Origin: Xanthobacter oligotrophicus
GTDB taxonomy: Bacteria > Pseudomonadota > Alphaproteobacteria > Rhizobiales > Xanthobacteraceae
Length of the DNA: 64,000 bases
Direction: 5' to 3'
NCBI RefSeq assembly: GCF_008364685.1
Contig: NZ_VTTL01000001.1
Coordinates: forward strand, 496,001 to 560,000
The position numbers and the translations under genes were made by a program. The notes below the pieces were generated by a model. That model worked only from the letters and a program-made list of their open reading frames with translations, was not told the origin of the DNA and did no database searches. Shown in pieces: positions 37,032 through 45,363 of the stretch (positions within the stretch are counted from its first letter, which is position 1; every line of letters begins with the position of its first letter).

Positions 37032-38142
37032 CTCGAGAGATACCGAAATGCCCAGCCCGAATTCCAGGCGCCCGAACGAGCGGATCAAGCGCAAATACCT
37101 CGATTTCCAGCGCCTCGCCCTCGGCCGCAGCGATGCCTCTATCTCTGCAACGGCCGAAGCACTACACCGCTTCGAGCACTATACATCCCACCGCGACTTC
37201 AAGCGGTTTCACATCGAGCAGGCCAAGGGCTTCCGTGACCACCTCGCCAAGGCGGAGAACGCTCGCACCGGCGAGAAGCTCAGCGCCGCCACCGTCACCT
37301 CGACTCTGACGGCCTTGAAGCGGTTCTTCGCGTGGCTCGCCATGGAGCCGGGCTATCGCAGGGTGCTGACGCCTGCCGACGCGGATTATTTCACCCCCAC
37401 CACGCGCGACGCCCGCATCGCCAGCGCGCGGCGCGAACGTCCCGTGCCCAGCCTTGAGCAGGTGCGGGCCGTGCTGGAGCGGATGCCGACCGGGACCGAC
37501 ATAGAGAAGCGCGACCGGACGCTGATTGCCTTCCTGATTCTCACCGGCGCCCGCGACGGCGCGCTCATCACCTTCAAGATGAAGCATCTCGATGTGGCCG
37601 CCGGCCGGCTGGAGCAGGACGCCCGCGAGGTGGCGACCAAGCGGGCGAAGACCTTCACCACCTTCTTTTTCCCGGTGGGCGACGACATCAAGGCCATCGT
37701 CGCCGAATGGGTGCGCTTCCTGCGGACCGAGAAGCTCTGGGGCGAGAATGATCCGCTGTTTCCTGCCACCGAGACCGCGGCCGACCCCGCCCGCGGCTTC
37801 CACGCGGTGGGGGTCGCGCGTCAGCATTGGTCCAGCGCCGGCCCCGTCCGCAAGATCGTCCGCGCGGCCTTCGAGGCGGCTGGCCTGCCCTATGCCAACC
37901 CGCACAGTTTCCGCAACACCCTCGTGCAACTCGCCTACAAGCTCCAGCTGCCGCCGGAAGCCTTCAAGGCGTGGTCGCAGAATCTCGGCCACGAGGACGC
38001 CCTCACCACCTTCACCAGCTACGGCACGCTGCCGGTGCATCGGCAGGGTGAGGTGATGCGGGGAATTGGGGAGGGACGGGAGATTGGGAGCGAGGAGATC
38101 GCCGCAGCGATCGCTGCTCTGGCGAAGATGAGCCGATTCTAG
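37006..38142 (+). CDS. Tyrosine recombinase (first of two in the island)
   Basis: 378-residue site-specific recombinase. A SAM-like core-binding domain (about 25-135) precedes the catalytic domain with R183 (TGARDGAL), a lysine at 212 or 215, H300 and R303 (HSFR), H329 (LGHED) and the nucleophile Y339 (SYGTL). All catalytic residues are present, so it should be active. The start is uncertain: ATG at 37006 (overlapping the upstream gene), 37018, or 37048, the last having the best ribosome site (GAGAGAT). It is not closely similar to the integrase at the right end and probably recognises a different target. Confidence 0.88.
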   Translation: MTTPMLNRDSRDTEMPSPNSRRPNERIKRKYLDFQRLALGRSDASISATAEALHRFEHYTSHRDFKRFHIEQAKGFRDHLAKAENARTGEKLSAATVTSTLTALKRFFAWLAMEPGYRRVLTPADADYFTPTTRDARIASARRERPVPSLEQVRAVLERMPTGTDIEKRDRTLIAFLILTGARDGALITFKMKHLDVAAGRLEQDAREVATKRAKTFTTFFFPVGDDIKAIVAEWVRFLRTEKLWGENDPLFPATETAADPARGFHAVGVARQHWSSAGPVRKIVRAAFEAAGLPYANPHSFRNTLVQLAYKLQLPPEAFKAWSQNLGHEDALTTFTSYGTLPVHRQGEVMRGIGEGREIGSEEIAAAIAALAKMSRF

Positions 38143-38234
38143 AGTCGCCTCTCGGAGCGCGAAAGTAGATCGGTTCGACCTTACGCCGCAGCTTGAGATT
38201 GCAGGCAAATGCGATACTCCTGAAGCGGCAGGTC

Positions 38235-41200
38235 ATGGTCGGGAGGGGCTGGGTGATTCCCACGTTGGAGCAGGTCGTCTCGAAGTTCGGCCGCAGCACT
38301 GCGGCGAAGCTCTCGAACATTGCCATCAGTGGCGCACCCGAAGATCAATTGCGCGGGCCCCTTGAGGCGCTGGTCGCCGATCTTGCCCTGATCTCCGGAT
38401 GCCCGCCGGGCGCGTTGGCCATCGTCGGCGAGACGACCCTCGCCGAGGATCGGACACGGCCGGACTACGCCGTCACGCTGAGGAACACGCTGGTCGGCTT
38501 CATCGAGGTCAAGGCGCCAGGGAAGGGCGCCAATCCGCGTCAGTTCAAGGACCGGCACGACAAGGCCCAGTGGGAGCGGCTGAAGTCCCTCCCCAATCTC
38601 CTCTACACCGACGGCAACGCCTTCGCGCTGTGGCGGGACGGCGAACGCGTGGGCGATGTGGTCCGCCTGATCGGCGATGTGGAGAGTTCAGGCGCCGCGC
38701 TCGCCGCGCCCCCGGCCCTGCTGGCGCTGTTCAACGACTTCTTCACCTGGACGCCGATCGCGCCGAAGACGCCGAAGCGACTTGCGGAAACCAGCGCGCG
38801 CCTGTGCCGCCTGCTCCGGGAGGAGGTGACCGAGCAACTGCGCCGCGGCAATGCCGGCCTAAGCGACCTCGCCCAGGACTGGCGCCGCCTCCTGTTTCCC
38901 GATGCCAGTGACGAGAGCTTTGCCGACGGATATGCGCAGGCTGTGACCTTCGGGCTGCTGATTGCCCGCGCCCGCGACATTTCCCTCGCGAACGGCATCG
39001 ACAATGCGGCGAACGCGCTGCGCCGGTCCAATTCGCTCATCGGCACCGCCCTGCACCTGCTGATCGATGATCCGGACCACCAGAAGGCCCTCGCCACCTC
39101 TCTTGTCACCATGACCCGAGTGTTTCAGGAGGTTAACTGGGCGAAGATCAGCAAAGGCGACGCCGATGCGTGGCTTTATTTCTATGAACATTTTCTAGAA
39201 GTTTACGACAATACACTGCGCAAGCGCACCGGTTCCTACTACACCCCGCCGGAAGTCGTCACGGCCATGGTCCGGCTGGTGGACGAGGCGTTGCGGGGAC
39301 CGCTGTTCGGGCGGGCGGATGGGCTGGCGGCGCAGGATGTGACCATTGCCGACCCGGCGGTGGGCACGGGCACCTTCCTGCTCGGCGTGCTGCGCAAGAT
39401 CGCGCAGAGCGTCAGCGACGATCTCGGCCCCGGCAGCGTGCCGACCGCCCTGGAGAATGCCGCCGGCAGGCTGATCGGCTTCGAGCTTCAGTTCGGTCCC
39501 TTTGCAGTGGCGCAGCTGCGGCTGCTGGCCGAATATGGGGAGTTGATGGAGGAGGCGGGAGCGCAGGGCACCCTGCCGGAGCTCAAGCTGTTCATCACCG
39601 ATACGCTCGGCAATCCCTTCGCCGAAGACGAATACATCCCGGCCTTCATGCAGCCGGTGGCGCAGTCGCGGCGGGCGGCGAACCAGATCAAGCGGAACGA
39701 AAAGATCACGGTGGTCATCGGCAATCCGCCCTACAAGGAGAAGGCGGATGGGCGCGGCGGCTGGATCGAGGCGGGCTCCGAGGGATATGCTGCACCCATG
39801 GACCGCTGGCACCCGCCTGCGGCCTGGGGCGTGGGCGCCCATGCCAAGCATTTGAAGAACCTCTATGTCTATTTCTGGCGCTGGGCGAGCCTGAAAGTGT
39901 TCGGCGCCGGCTGGCACGACGCCACCGGCCTGCCGGACGGCGACGAGGAGGGCATCGTCTGCTTCATCACCATGGCCGGCTTTCTCAACGGGCCGGGCTT
40001 CGAGAAGATGCGGGCGGACCTGCGCGCGAGCTGCGCCGACATCTTCGTCATCGACTGCACGCCCGAAGGATACCAGCCGGAGGTGGCCACGCGCATCTTC
40101 CAGGGCGTACAGCAGCCGGTTTGCGTCGTCCTCGCCGCGCGGCGCAAGGGCAAGGACGCGGCCCGGCCCGGCCGCGTGCATTTCCGGGCGCTGCCGGAAG
40201 GCCGGCGCGAAGAGAAGTTCGTGGCGCTGGCCGGCATCGCCCTCGCCGGAACGGGCTGGGCGGAGTGCCCGCAGGAGTGGCGGGCGCCGTTTCTGCCCGA
40301 GGCGAGCGGGGCCTGGGCGGGCTTCCCGACGCTGAAGAGCCTTTTTGTCTATAACGGCTCCGGTGTGATGCCGGGGCGGACATGGATCATCGCGCCGGAC
40401 AAGGACAGTCTGGCGAAGCGATGGGCGCGGCTCACGTCGGAAGCCGATCCGGTCGAGAAGGAGCGGCTATTTCACCCGCACGAAGGCGGCGACAAGACAA
40501 GCTTGAAAAAGTCGTCAAAGGGACTCGCTGGCCATGAGTTCCGCGCATCCGCAGTGGCGACCGATACTGGTCAAGTCATCGCGCCAGTCCGATATGCCTT
40601 TCGATCGTTCGATCGGCAATGGATCATCCCGGACAATCGATTGATTAACAGGGCCAATCCTGCTCTATGGGAGAGTGCATCAGAAGAGCAGGTGCAATTG
40701 ACGGCTCTCGACGCGCATTCTCCTGACGTCGGGCCTGCCGTCTCGTTCTCAGGGTTGGTGCCAGACCTACATCATTATAAGGGCTCCTTCGGCGGCCGCG
40801 TTTTTCCCCTCTGGTCGGATGCCGCCGCGACCCGCTCCAACCTCAATCCCGTTGTCCTCGCCGGCCTCTCCGACTTCTATGGCGAGGCCGTCGCCCCGCC
40901 CGACCTGATGGCCTATGTCGCCGCCCTGCTGGCGCATCCCGCCTTCACCGCGCGCTTCGCGAAGGACCTCAAGCAGCCGGGCTTGCGCGTGCCCGTCACC
41001 GCCGATGCGGCGCTGTTCCGCCGCGCGGTGGAGCTCGGCCGGGAGGTGATCTGGCTGCACACCTATGGCGAGCGCTTCCACGACGCCGCCGCCGGCCGGC
41101 CGCATCAGGCGCCACGGCTTGACAAGGCGCACGCTCCCGTCATCCCCGTCGGCGGTGGCATTCCCGGCGCCCCCGAGCCCTTGCCCGAGAGCATGGATTA

Positions 41201-41585
41201 TGACCCCGCCACCCGTCGCCTCACGGTGGGCAAGGGCCATGTGCACAATGTGATGCCCGAGGTCTGGGCCTATGAGGTCTCCGGCAAGCAGGTGCTCAAG
41301 CACTGGTTCAGCTATCGCCGCCGCGACCGGACCCGGCCGGTGATCGGCGACCGCCGCCCGCCCTCCCCGCTTGATTCCATCCAGCCCGACCATTGGCTGG
41401 GCGAGTACACCACCGACCTGATGAACCTCCTGCATGTGCTCGGCCGTCTAGTTCTGCTGGAGTCGCGGCAGGCGGCGCTGCTGGAGGAAATCCTGGGACA
41501 ACCCCTGCTCGGCATTGCCGACCTCGGCCTCGCGCCGGACAATGGCGGCGATTCGGAAGAGGATGCCGCCGATGGCCCAGCTTGA
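38235..41585 (+). CDS. Type ISP-like single-chain nuclease/N6-adenine methylase, no helicase
   Basis: 1116 residues. The N-terminus has a PD-(D/E)xK-type nuclease pattern, D77 followed by E91-V-K93 (RPDYAV, FIEVKAP). An alpha-helical region leads to the N6-adenine methyltransferase core, with motif I DPAVGTGTF (373-381) and motif IV NPPY (497-500). The C-terminal half has features I associate with the Type ISP (LlaBIII-like) specificity domain, such as LHTYGERF and VMPEVWAYEVSGKQVLKHW. True Type ISP enzymes are about 1570 residues with an SF2 helicase between nuclease and methylase; no Walker motifs are seen here. The ATG at 38235 was chosen over a TTG at 38193. It would recognise, methylate and cut DNA in one chain. 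Confidence 0.85.
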   Translation: MVGRGWVIPTLEQVVSKFGRSTAAKLSNIAISGAPEDQLRGPLEALVADLALISGCPPGALAIVGETTLAEDRTRPDYAVTLRNTLVGFIEVKAPGKGANPRQFKDRHDKAQWERLKSLPNLLYTDGNAFALWRDGERVGDVVRLIGDVESSGAALAAPPALLALFNDFFTWTPIAPKTPKRLAETSARLCRLLREEVTEQLRRGNAGLSDLAQDWRRLLFPDASDESFADGYAQAVTFGLLIARARDISLANGIDNAANALRRSNSLIGTALHLLIDDPDHQKALATSLVTMTRVFQEVNWAKISKGDADAWLYFYEHFLEVYDNTLRKRTGSYYTPPEVVTAMVRLVDEALRGPLFGRADGLAAQDVTIADPAVGTGTFLLGVLRKIAQSVSDDLGPGSVPTALENAAGRLIGFELQFGPFAVAQLRLLAEYGELMEEAGAQGTLPELKLFITDTLGNPFAEDEYIPAFMQPVAQSRRAANQIKRNEKITVVIGNPPYKEKADGRGGWIEAGSEGYAAPMDRWHPPAAWGVGAHAKHLKNLYVYFWRWASLKVFGAGWHDATGLPDGDEEGIVCFITMAGFLNGPGFEKMRADLRASCADIFVIDCTPEGYQPEVATRIFQGVQQPVCVVLAARRKGKDAARPGRVHFRALPEGRREEKFVALAGIALAGTGWAECPQEWRAPFLPEASGAWAGFPTLKSLFVYNGSGVMPGRTWIIAPDKDSLAKRWARLTSEADPVEKERLFHPHEGGDKTSLKKSSKGLAGHEFRASAVATDTGQVIAPVRYAFRSFDRQWIIPDNRLINRANPALWESASEEQVQLTALDAHSPDVGPAVSFSGLVPDLHHYKGSFGGRVFPLWSDAAATRSNLNPVVLAGLSDFYGEAVAPPDLMAYVAALLAHPAFTARFAKDLKQPGLRVPVTADAALFRRAVELGREVIWLHTYGERFHDAAAGRPHQAPRLDKAHAPVIPVGGGIPGAPEPLPESMDYDPATRRLTVGKGHVHNVMPEVWAYEVSGKQVLKHWFSYRRRDRTRPVIGDRRPPSPLDSIQPDHWLGEYTTDLMNLLHVLGRLVLLESRQAALLEEILGQPLLGIADLGLAPDNGGDSEEDAADGPA

Positions 41586-41814
41586 CATGTTCGCCGCGGA
41601 AACCGTGCCGCAGACGTACATTTCGGTCGACCCGGACCGCGTGCGCCGCAAGCTGGATGCGCTTTTGGCCGAGGCCCGGGACACCGCCACGCTCGGCCTG
41701 CCGCAGAGCCGGCGCCGCCTGATCGAAACCGTCGTGCCGCAGATGACGCGCTGGCTTCCGGAGGACGAGGCCGAGGTGGTCCGCCAAATGCTCGCCGACG
41801 CTCTGAAAAACTGA
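41572..41814 (+). CDS. Small protein overlapping the nuclease-methylase gene
   Basis: 80 residues, starting 14 bases before the end of the nuclease-methylase gene, so translation is probably coupled. Mostly helical and charged: after MAQLDMFAAETVPQTYISVD comes a helix DRVRRKLDALLAEARD and two more. I do not recognise a family. The coupling suggests a partner or regulator of the nuclease-methylase, but this is inference. An extension to 41515 is possible but lacks a ribosome site and overlaps more. Confidence 0.7.
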   Translation: MAQLDMFAAETVPQTYISVDPDRVRRKLDALLAEARDTATLGLPQSRRRLIETVVPQMTRWLPEDEAEVVRQMLADALKN

Positions 41815-41823
41815 GGCGCGCGC

Positions 41824-43014
41824 TCACCCCTCCCCCTTCCACTCCTCCAACTTGTCCGCCCACCACTGCATCATCCGCACCCGCTCCTCCCAATGCTCGC
41901 CGCGGGCATAGGCGCGGCGGATGGCGTCGGCATCCTCGTGGGCGAGCTGGCGCTCTATGGCGTCGGCGTTCCACAGGCTGCTCTCGTTCAGAAGCGTCGA
42001 GGCGGTGGCACGGAAGCCATGGGCTGTAACTTCGTCGGTGGTGTACCCCATGCGACGCAGGGCGGCATTCAGCGTGTTTTCCGAGATCGAGCGCACGGTG
42101 GACCGGACAGAGGGGAACACGAGCCGCCCGGCGCCGGTGTGGAGGTGTAGCTCGCGCAGGAGCGCCACCGCTTGCGTCGGCAGGGGGATGCGGTGGGGAC
42201 GGCGCATCTTCATCCGCGCAGCGGGAAGGGTCCAAAGGGCCCTGTCCAGATCGAATTCCACCCACTCGGCCGCGCGCAGTTCGCCGGGACGGGGGAAGAG
42301 GAGCGGGAGCAGCGCAAGAGCCGTGCGCGTCGTCACCTGCCCATCAAAGGAATCGATGGCGCGCAGGAAGGCGCCGAGTTGCACAGTGCCGATCAACGCG
42401 GCGCGATGCTTCACCTTGGGTGCTACAAGGGCGCCGCGAAGGGCGAAGGTCGGGTCATTCTCGGCGCGTGCGGTGGCGATGGCGTAGCGGAAGACCGAGC
42501 CCACTGTCGATCGCAGCCGGCGGGCACTTTCCCGTCGGCCCCGCTGCTCCACCTTGCGCAGCACGGCGAGCACCTCGGCAGCAGCAATCTCCGAAATAGG
42601 GCGTTCGCCGAGATCGCCATAGGCGAAGGATAAAAGCCACTCGACCTTGGCCAGAGTGGCGGGCGCGCGCTCCTCGCGCCGCAGCTTGTCGAGGTACTCC
42701 CCTGCGACAAGGCGGAACGTGTTGCCGGAGGTCGCCACCGCCGCAATGCGCGATTCGCGCCGGGATTTGGCGGGATCGATGCCGTCCGCCAATAGCCCCT
42801 TGGCCTCGTCCCGCTTCTCGCGCGCCTTGGCGAGCGTGACGATTGGATAGGCCCCAAGGGCGAGGAGCTTCTCCTTACCTTCGAAACGGTACTTCAGCCG
42901 CCAGAGACGCGAGCCGTTCGGATTGACGAGGAGGTGCAGGCCACCGCTGTCGGACGCCTTGAACGGCTTCTCGGCGGGCTTGAAATTGCGAATGGCAAGG
43001 TCGGTAAGTGCCAT
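41824..43014 (-). CDS. P4-like integrase (tyrosine recombinase with DUF4102 arm-binding domain)
   Basis: 396-residue integrase, probably the enzyme that put the island into tRNA-Phe. The N-terminal DUF4102 domain (MALTDLAIRNFKPAEKPFKA, then WRLKYRFEGKEKLLALGAYP) binds arm-type sites. The catalytic set is R242 (RPGEL), H332/R335 (HGFR), H359 (LAHED) and Y369. It points away from the tRNA, whose 3' end lies 168 bases from its start, the classic layout. The ATG at 43014 gives the standard family N-terminus but has no Shine-Dalgarno; two ATACCCCC sites lie directly upstream, suggesting self-repression. Confidence 0.93.
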   Translation of the reverse strand: MALTDLAIRNFKPAEKPFKASDSGGLHLLVNPNGSRLWRLKYRFEGKEKLLALGAYPIVTLAKAREKRDEAKGLLADGIDPAKSRRESRIAAVATSGNTFRLVAGEYLDKLRREERAPATLAKVEWLLSFAYGDLGERPISEIAAAEVLAVLRKVEQRGRRESARRLRSTVGSVFRYAIATARAENDPTFALRGALVAPKVKHRAALIGTVQLGAFLRAIDSFDGQVTTRTALALLPLLFPRPGELRAAEWVEFDLDRALWTLPAARMKMRRPHRIPLPTQAVALLRELHLHTGAGRLVFPSVRSTVRSISENTLNAALRRMGYTTDEVTAHGFRATASTLLNESSLWNADAIERQLAHEDADAIRRAYARGEHWEERVRMMQWWADKLEEWKGEG

Positions 43015-43018
43015 CGGT

Positions 43019-43068
43019 GGGGGTATCGCCGCTGGGGGTATGGAGCCGATACCCCCAAAGCTACCCCC
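43019..43068. promoter_or_regulatory. Right cluster of four ATACCCCC-type sites
   Basis: Sites at 43019-43026 and 43034-43041 (inverted, GGGGGTAT), 43049-43056 (ATACCCCC) and 43061-43068 (CTACCCCC). The last two have the same 12-base spacing as the left-end pair. Sites 2 and 3 form an 8-bp inverted repeat. They overlap the integrase leader and probably serve both recombination and repression. Confidence 0.6.
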
Positions 43069-43181
43069 GGATTCGCCGGATGCAACCGCACTATCCCGCA
43101 CCTTGCCGGACGGGCATGCGGTTATAAATCATTGATTTTTATAGAAATCAGGACCAAGCCGGACGCAGCTGGACCATAAAA

Positions 43182-43257
43182 TGGTGCCCAGGGACGGAGT
43201 CGAACCGCCGACACTGCGATTTTCAGTCGCATGCTCTACCAACTGAGCTACCTGGGC
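43182..43257 (-). tRNA. tRNA-Phe (GAA)
   Basis: 76 bases on the minus strand from GCCCAGG to the encoded CCA. The cloverleaf is complete: D arm GCTCAGTTGGTAGAGC, anticodon loop with GAA (ACTGAAAAT), and T arm GGTTCGACTCC. The 3' end is the island attachment site and remains intact after insertion. Confidence 0.95.
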
Positions 43258-43629
43258 GTCCAATCGGCGGCAGCGCCGTTTGGAGCCGCGAGTGTATAGT
43301 CAGGAAGTCGGGGCCTGTCCAGAGCCTCAGCTCACGGCGTGCGCATGGCGCGGCCGACTGTGGAAAACCTGCCGGCAAAGTTCCGCAAAGCGGCCGTCCA
43401 GCCCCTCTCCAGCCTCGCTTTCCGCATCGCACCGTCGAACCCGGCCCGCCGTCGGGCGAGGGCAGGCGGGTGGCCGGCGAGGGTCCGGCAGAGGCCGCGC
43501 GAGCGTCGCGCGCGCAAACGGATTCGCAGTGCCTTCTCTTCAGGAAGCTGGCACAATGGGAATTTCTACGGGTGATGTCGCCTCGGGTCTCTGCCCGGGT
43601 GTTGGGCGGACGAGCGTACGGGGGAGAGC
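43258..43629. other. Divergent intergenic region, tRNA-Phe / cupin-XRE regulator
   Basis: 372 bases holding the tRNA promoter and the regulator's promoter. No gene is supported: the open frames in it lack motifs and ribosome sites. Confidence 0.45.
43293..43321 (-). promoter_or_regulatory. Promoter of tRNA-Phe
   Basis: On the minus strand, TGGACA (43316-43321) and TATACA (43293-43298) are separated by 17 bases and lie 36-64 bases before the tRNA 5' end. A good sigma-70-type match for a tRNA gene. Confidence 0.6.
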
Positions 43630-44304
43630 GTGGCCGAGAGGAAGCTGAAGGGGTCCGTGGAGGTCCAGCTACCGCGCGTTCAAGAGCCCGACGATTATGT
43701 CACCGGGTCCGGTGCACCCGCCGCAGAGGCGGTCACCTTGGAACAGGCGTTGGGCGTCCAGGTGCGCTCCATCCGGCGCGAACTCGATCTCACAGTGTCC
43801 GACCTTGCCGGTGCGGCGAGCATTTCCGTGGGCATGCTCTCCAAGATCGAGAACGGCCAGATTTCGCCGTCACTGGCGACGCTGCAGGCCATCTCCAAGG
43901 CGCTCAACGTGCCCATCACCACCCTGTTCTCGGCGTTCGAGGAGCGGCGCGACTGCTCGTTCGTGCGTGCCCACCAGGGCGTCATCATCGAGCGGCGCGG
44001 CACCAAGGTGGGCCACCAGTATGAGTTGCTGGGCCACGGGCTCGGCGGCGACATCGTGGTGGAGCCCTATCTCATCACCCTGTCGGAAGAGGCGGCGCCG
44101 CACACCGGCTTCCGCCACGCCGGGGTGGAGTTCATCTACATGCTCTCGGGCGAGGTGCTCTACCGCCACGCGGACCGCACCTATCACCTGCGGGCCGGCG
44201 ACTCGCTGATGTTCGATTCCGGCGCCGCCCACGGGCCGGAAGACCTGATCCAGCGGCCCATGACCTACCTGTCCATCATCGTCTACGGCCGCGACCGGCA
44301 CTGA
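43630..44304 (+). CDS. XRE-family regulator with cupin sensor domain
   Basis: 224-residue transcription factor. An acidic N-terminal arm leads to an HTH_3 domain (about 37-95, SIRRELDLTVSDLAGAASIS and SKIENGQISPSLATLQAISK) and a C-terminal cupin barrel (about 140-220, HTGFRHAGVEFIYMLSGEVL). Such proteins sense small metabolites and usually control the next operon, here mgsABC-gmaS, 160 bases downstream. The ligand is unknown; methylamine, glutamine or an NMG intermediate is plausible from context. The start is GTG at 43630 after GGGGGAGAGC, as no ATG fits. Confidence 0.9.
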   Translation: MAERKLKGSVEVQLPRVQEPDDYVTGSGAPAAEAVTLEQALGVQVRSIRRELDLTVSDLAGAASISVGMLSKIENGQISPSLATLQAISKALNVPITTLFSAFEERRDCSFVRAHQGVIIERRGTKVGHQYELLGHGLGGDIVVEPYLITLSEEAAPHTGFRHAGVEFIYMLSGEVLYRHADRTYHLRAGDSLMFDSGAAHGPEDLIQRPMTYLSIIVYGRDRH

Positions 44305-44384
44305 GGCGCGCGGCAGGGAGCGGCCCTGCGGTCCCGCCCAATGTGCGCAAAAGTTTCCTGAAGCGAAAATTTTATTCGTTGTCG

Positions 44385-44413
44385 TTGACGCCCTAGATCG
44401 TTCGGCGTACTTC
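44385..44413 (+). promoter_or_regulatory. Candidate promoter of the mgs operon
   Basis: TTGACG (44385-44390) and a poor -10 TACTTC (44408-44413) at 17-base spacing, about 50 bases before mgsA. An A/T-rich patch (GCGAAAATTTTATTCG) just upstream may be an operator. The -10 is weak, so this is tentative. Confidence 0.3.
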
Positions 44414-44463
44414 TTCATCTCAAGGTCGCTCGCGCGGCCCGGAATGGAGACAGTGACAGCGCC

Positions 44464-45363
44464 ATGTGCGGCATCGTCGGACTTTTCTTGAAGGACCCCA
44501 AGCTCGAAGGTGAGCTCGGGGCCATGCTCGCCTCCATGCTCTGCGTCATGACGGATCGCGGCCCCGACAGCGCGGGCTTCGCCGTCTATGGCAGCGGGAC
44601 GAAGGACAAGGTGAAGCTCTCGCTGCGCGCCACGGCGTCCTACGACTTCGAGGCGCTCGCGGCCGGCCTGTCGCTCCCGGCCGCCGGCCTGCCTGGCCTC
44701 GCCGTGCGCGGCACCCATGCCATCGTCGAGATCCCCGCGACGCGGGAAGCGGCGGTGCGCGCCTTCCTCAAGGAGCGCCATCCGGAGGTGGCCATCGTCG
44801 GCACCGGCGAGCGTATGGAAATCTTCAAGGAGGTGGGCCTGCCCGCGTCCGTGGCGCAGACCTTCGGCCTGTCCGGCATGCGCGGCACCCACGGCATCGG
44901 CCACACCCGCATGGCCACCGAAAGCGCGGTGACCACCGCCGGCGCGCACCCCTTCTCCACCGGCGCCGACCAGTGCCTGGTGCACAATGGTTCGCTCTCC
45001 AACCACAATGCGCTGCGCCGCGCGCTGAAGCGCGAGGGCATCGCCATCGAGACCGACAACGACAGCGAGGTGGCCGCCGGCTATCTCACCTGGCGGATGC
45101 AGCAGGGCGCGTCCCTGGGCCAGGCGCTGGAAGCGGGCCTGAACGACCTCGACGGCTTCTTCACCTTCGTGGTGGGCACCGAGAACGGCTTCGGCGTGCT
45201 GCGCGATCCCATCGCCTGCAAGCCCGCCGTGATGGCCGAGACCGACCAGTATGTGGCCTTCGGCTCGGAATATCGTGCCCTCGTGGACCTGCCGGGCATC
45301 GCCAAGGCCCGTGTGTTCGAACCTGAACCCGCCACCGTCTATTTCTGGGAGCGCGCCCAGTGA
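44464..45363 (+). CDS. mgsA: N-methylglutamate synthase subunit A (class II glutamine amidotransferase)
   Basis: 299-residue Ntn-type glutaminase related to the GltB N-terminus. The chain starts MCGIVGLF, so Cys2 becomes the N-terminal nucleophile after Met removal; GHTRMATESAV and HNGSLSNH are the glutamine-binding motifs. With MgsB and MgsC it would form NMG synthase, making N-methylglutamate from glutamate and methylamine (or gamma-glutamylmethylamide). The same family is called GlxB in rhizobia that lack methylotrophy; the neighbouring gmaS and mgd genes favour the NMG role. The stop overlaps the next start by 4 bases. Confidence 0.82.
   Translation: MCGIVGLFLKDPKLEGELGAMLASMLCVMTDRGPDSAGFAVYGSGTKDKVKLSLRATASYDFEALAAGLSLPAAGLPGLAVRGTHAIVEIPATREAAVRAFLKERHPEVAIVGTGERMEIFKEVGLPASVAQTFGLSGMRGTHGIGHTRMATESAVTTAGAHPFSTGADQCLVHNGSLSNHNALRRALKREGIAIETDNDSEVAAGYLTWRMQQGASLGQALEAGLNDLDGFFTFVVGTENGFGVLRDPIACKPAVMAETDQYVAFGSEYRALVDLPGIAKARVFEPEPATVYFWERAQ

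Larger units (their letters stand above)
35183..43181. mobile_element. Integrative island at tRNA-Phe (about 8.0 kb)
   Basis: Bounded on the right by the 3' end of tRNA-Phe and on the left by a 15-bp near copy of that end. It contains two tyrosine recombinases, AlpA-like and HTH regulators, a lower-GC hypothetical gene and a restriction-modification-like cargo. Clusters of ATACCCCC sites lie just inside both ends. The size is close to that of a P4-like satellite or small defence island. There are no phage structural genes, replication genes or conjugation genes. The boundaries are inferred from the repeats. Confidence 0.85.

Noticed and set aside
35183-43181. Island as a complete prophage or conjugative element
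   Set aside because: No capsid, terminase, replication, relaxase or type IV secretion gene is present, so it is at most a satellite-like or mobilisable island.
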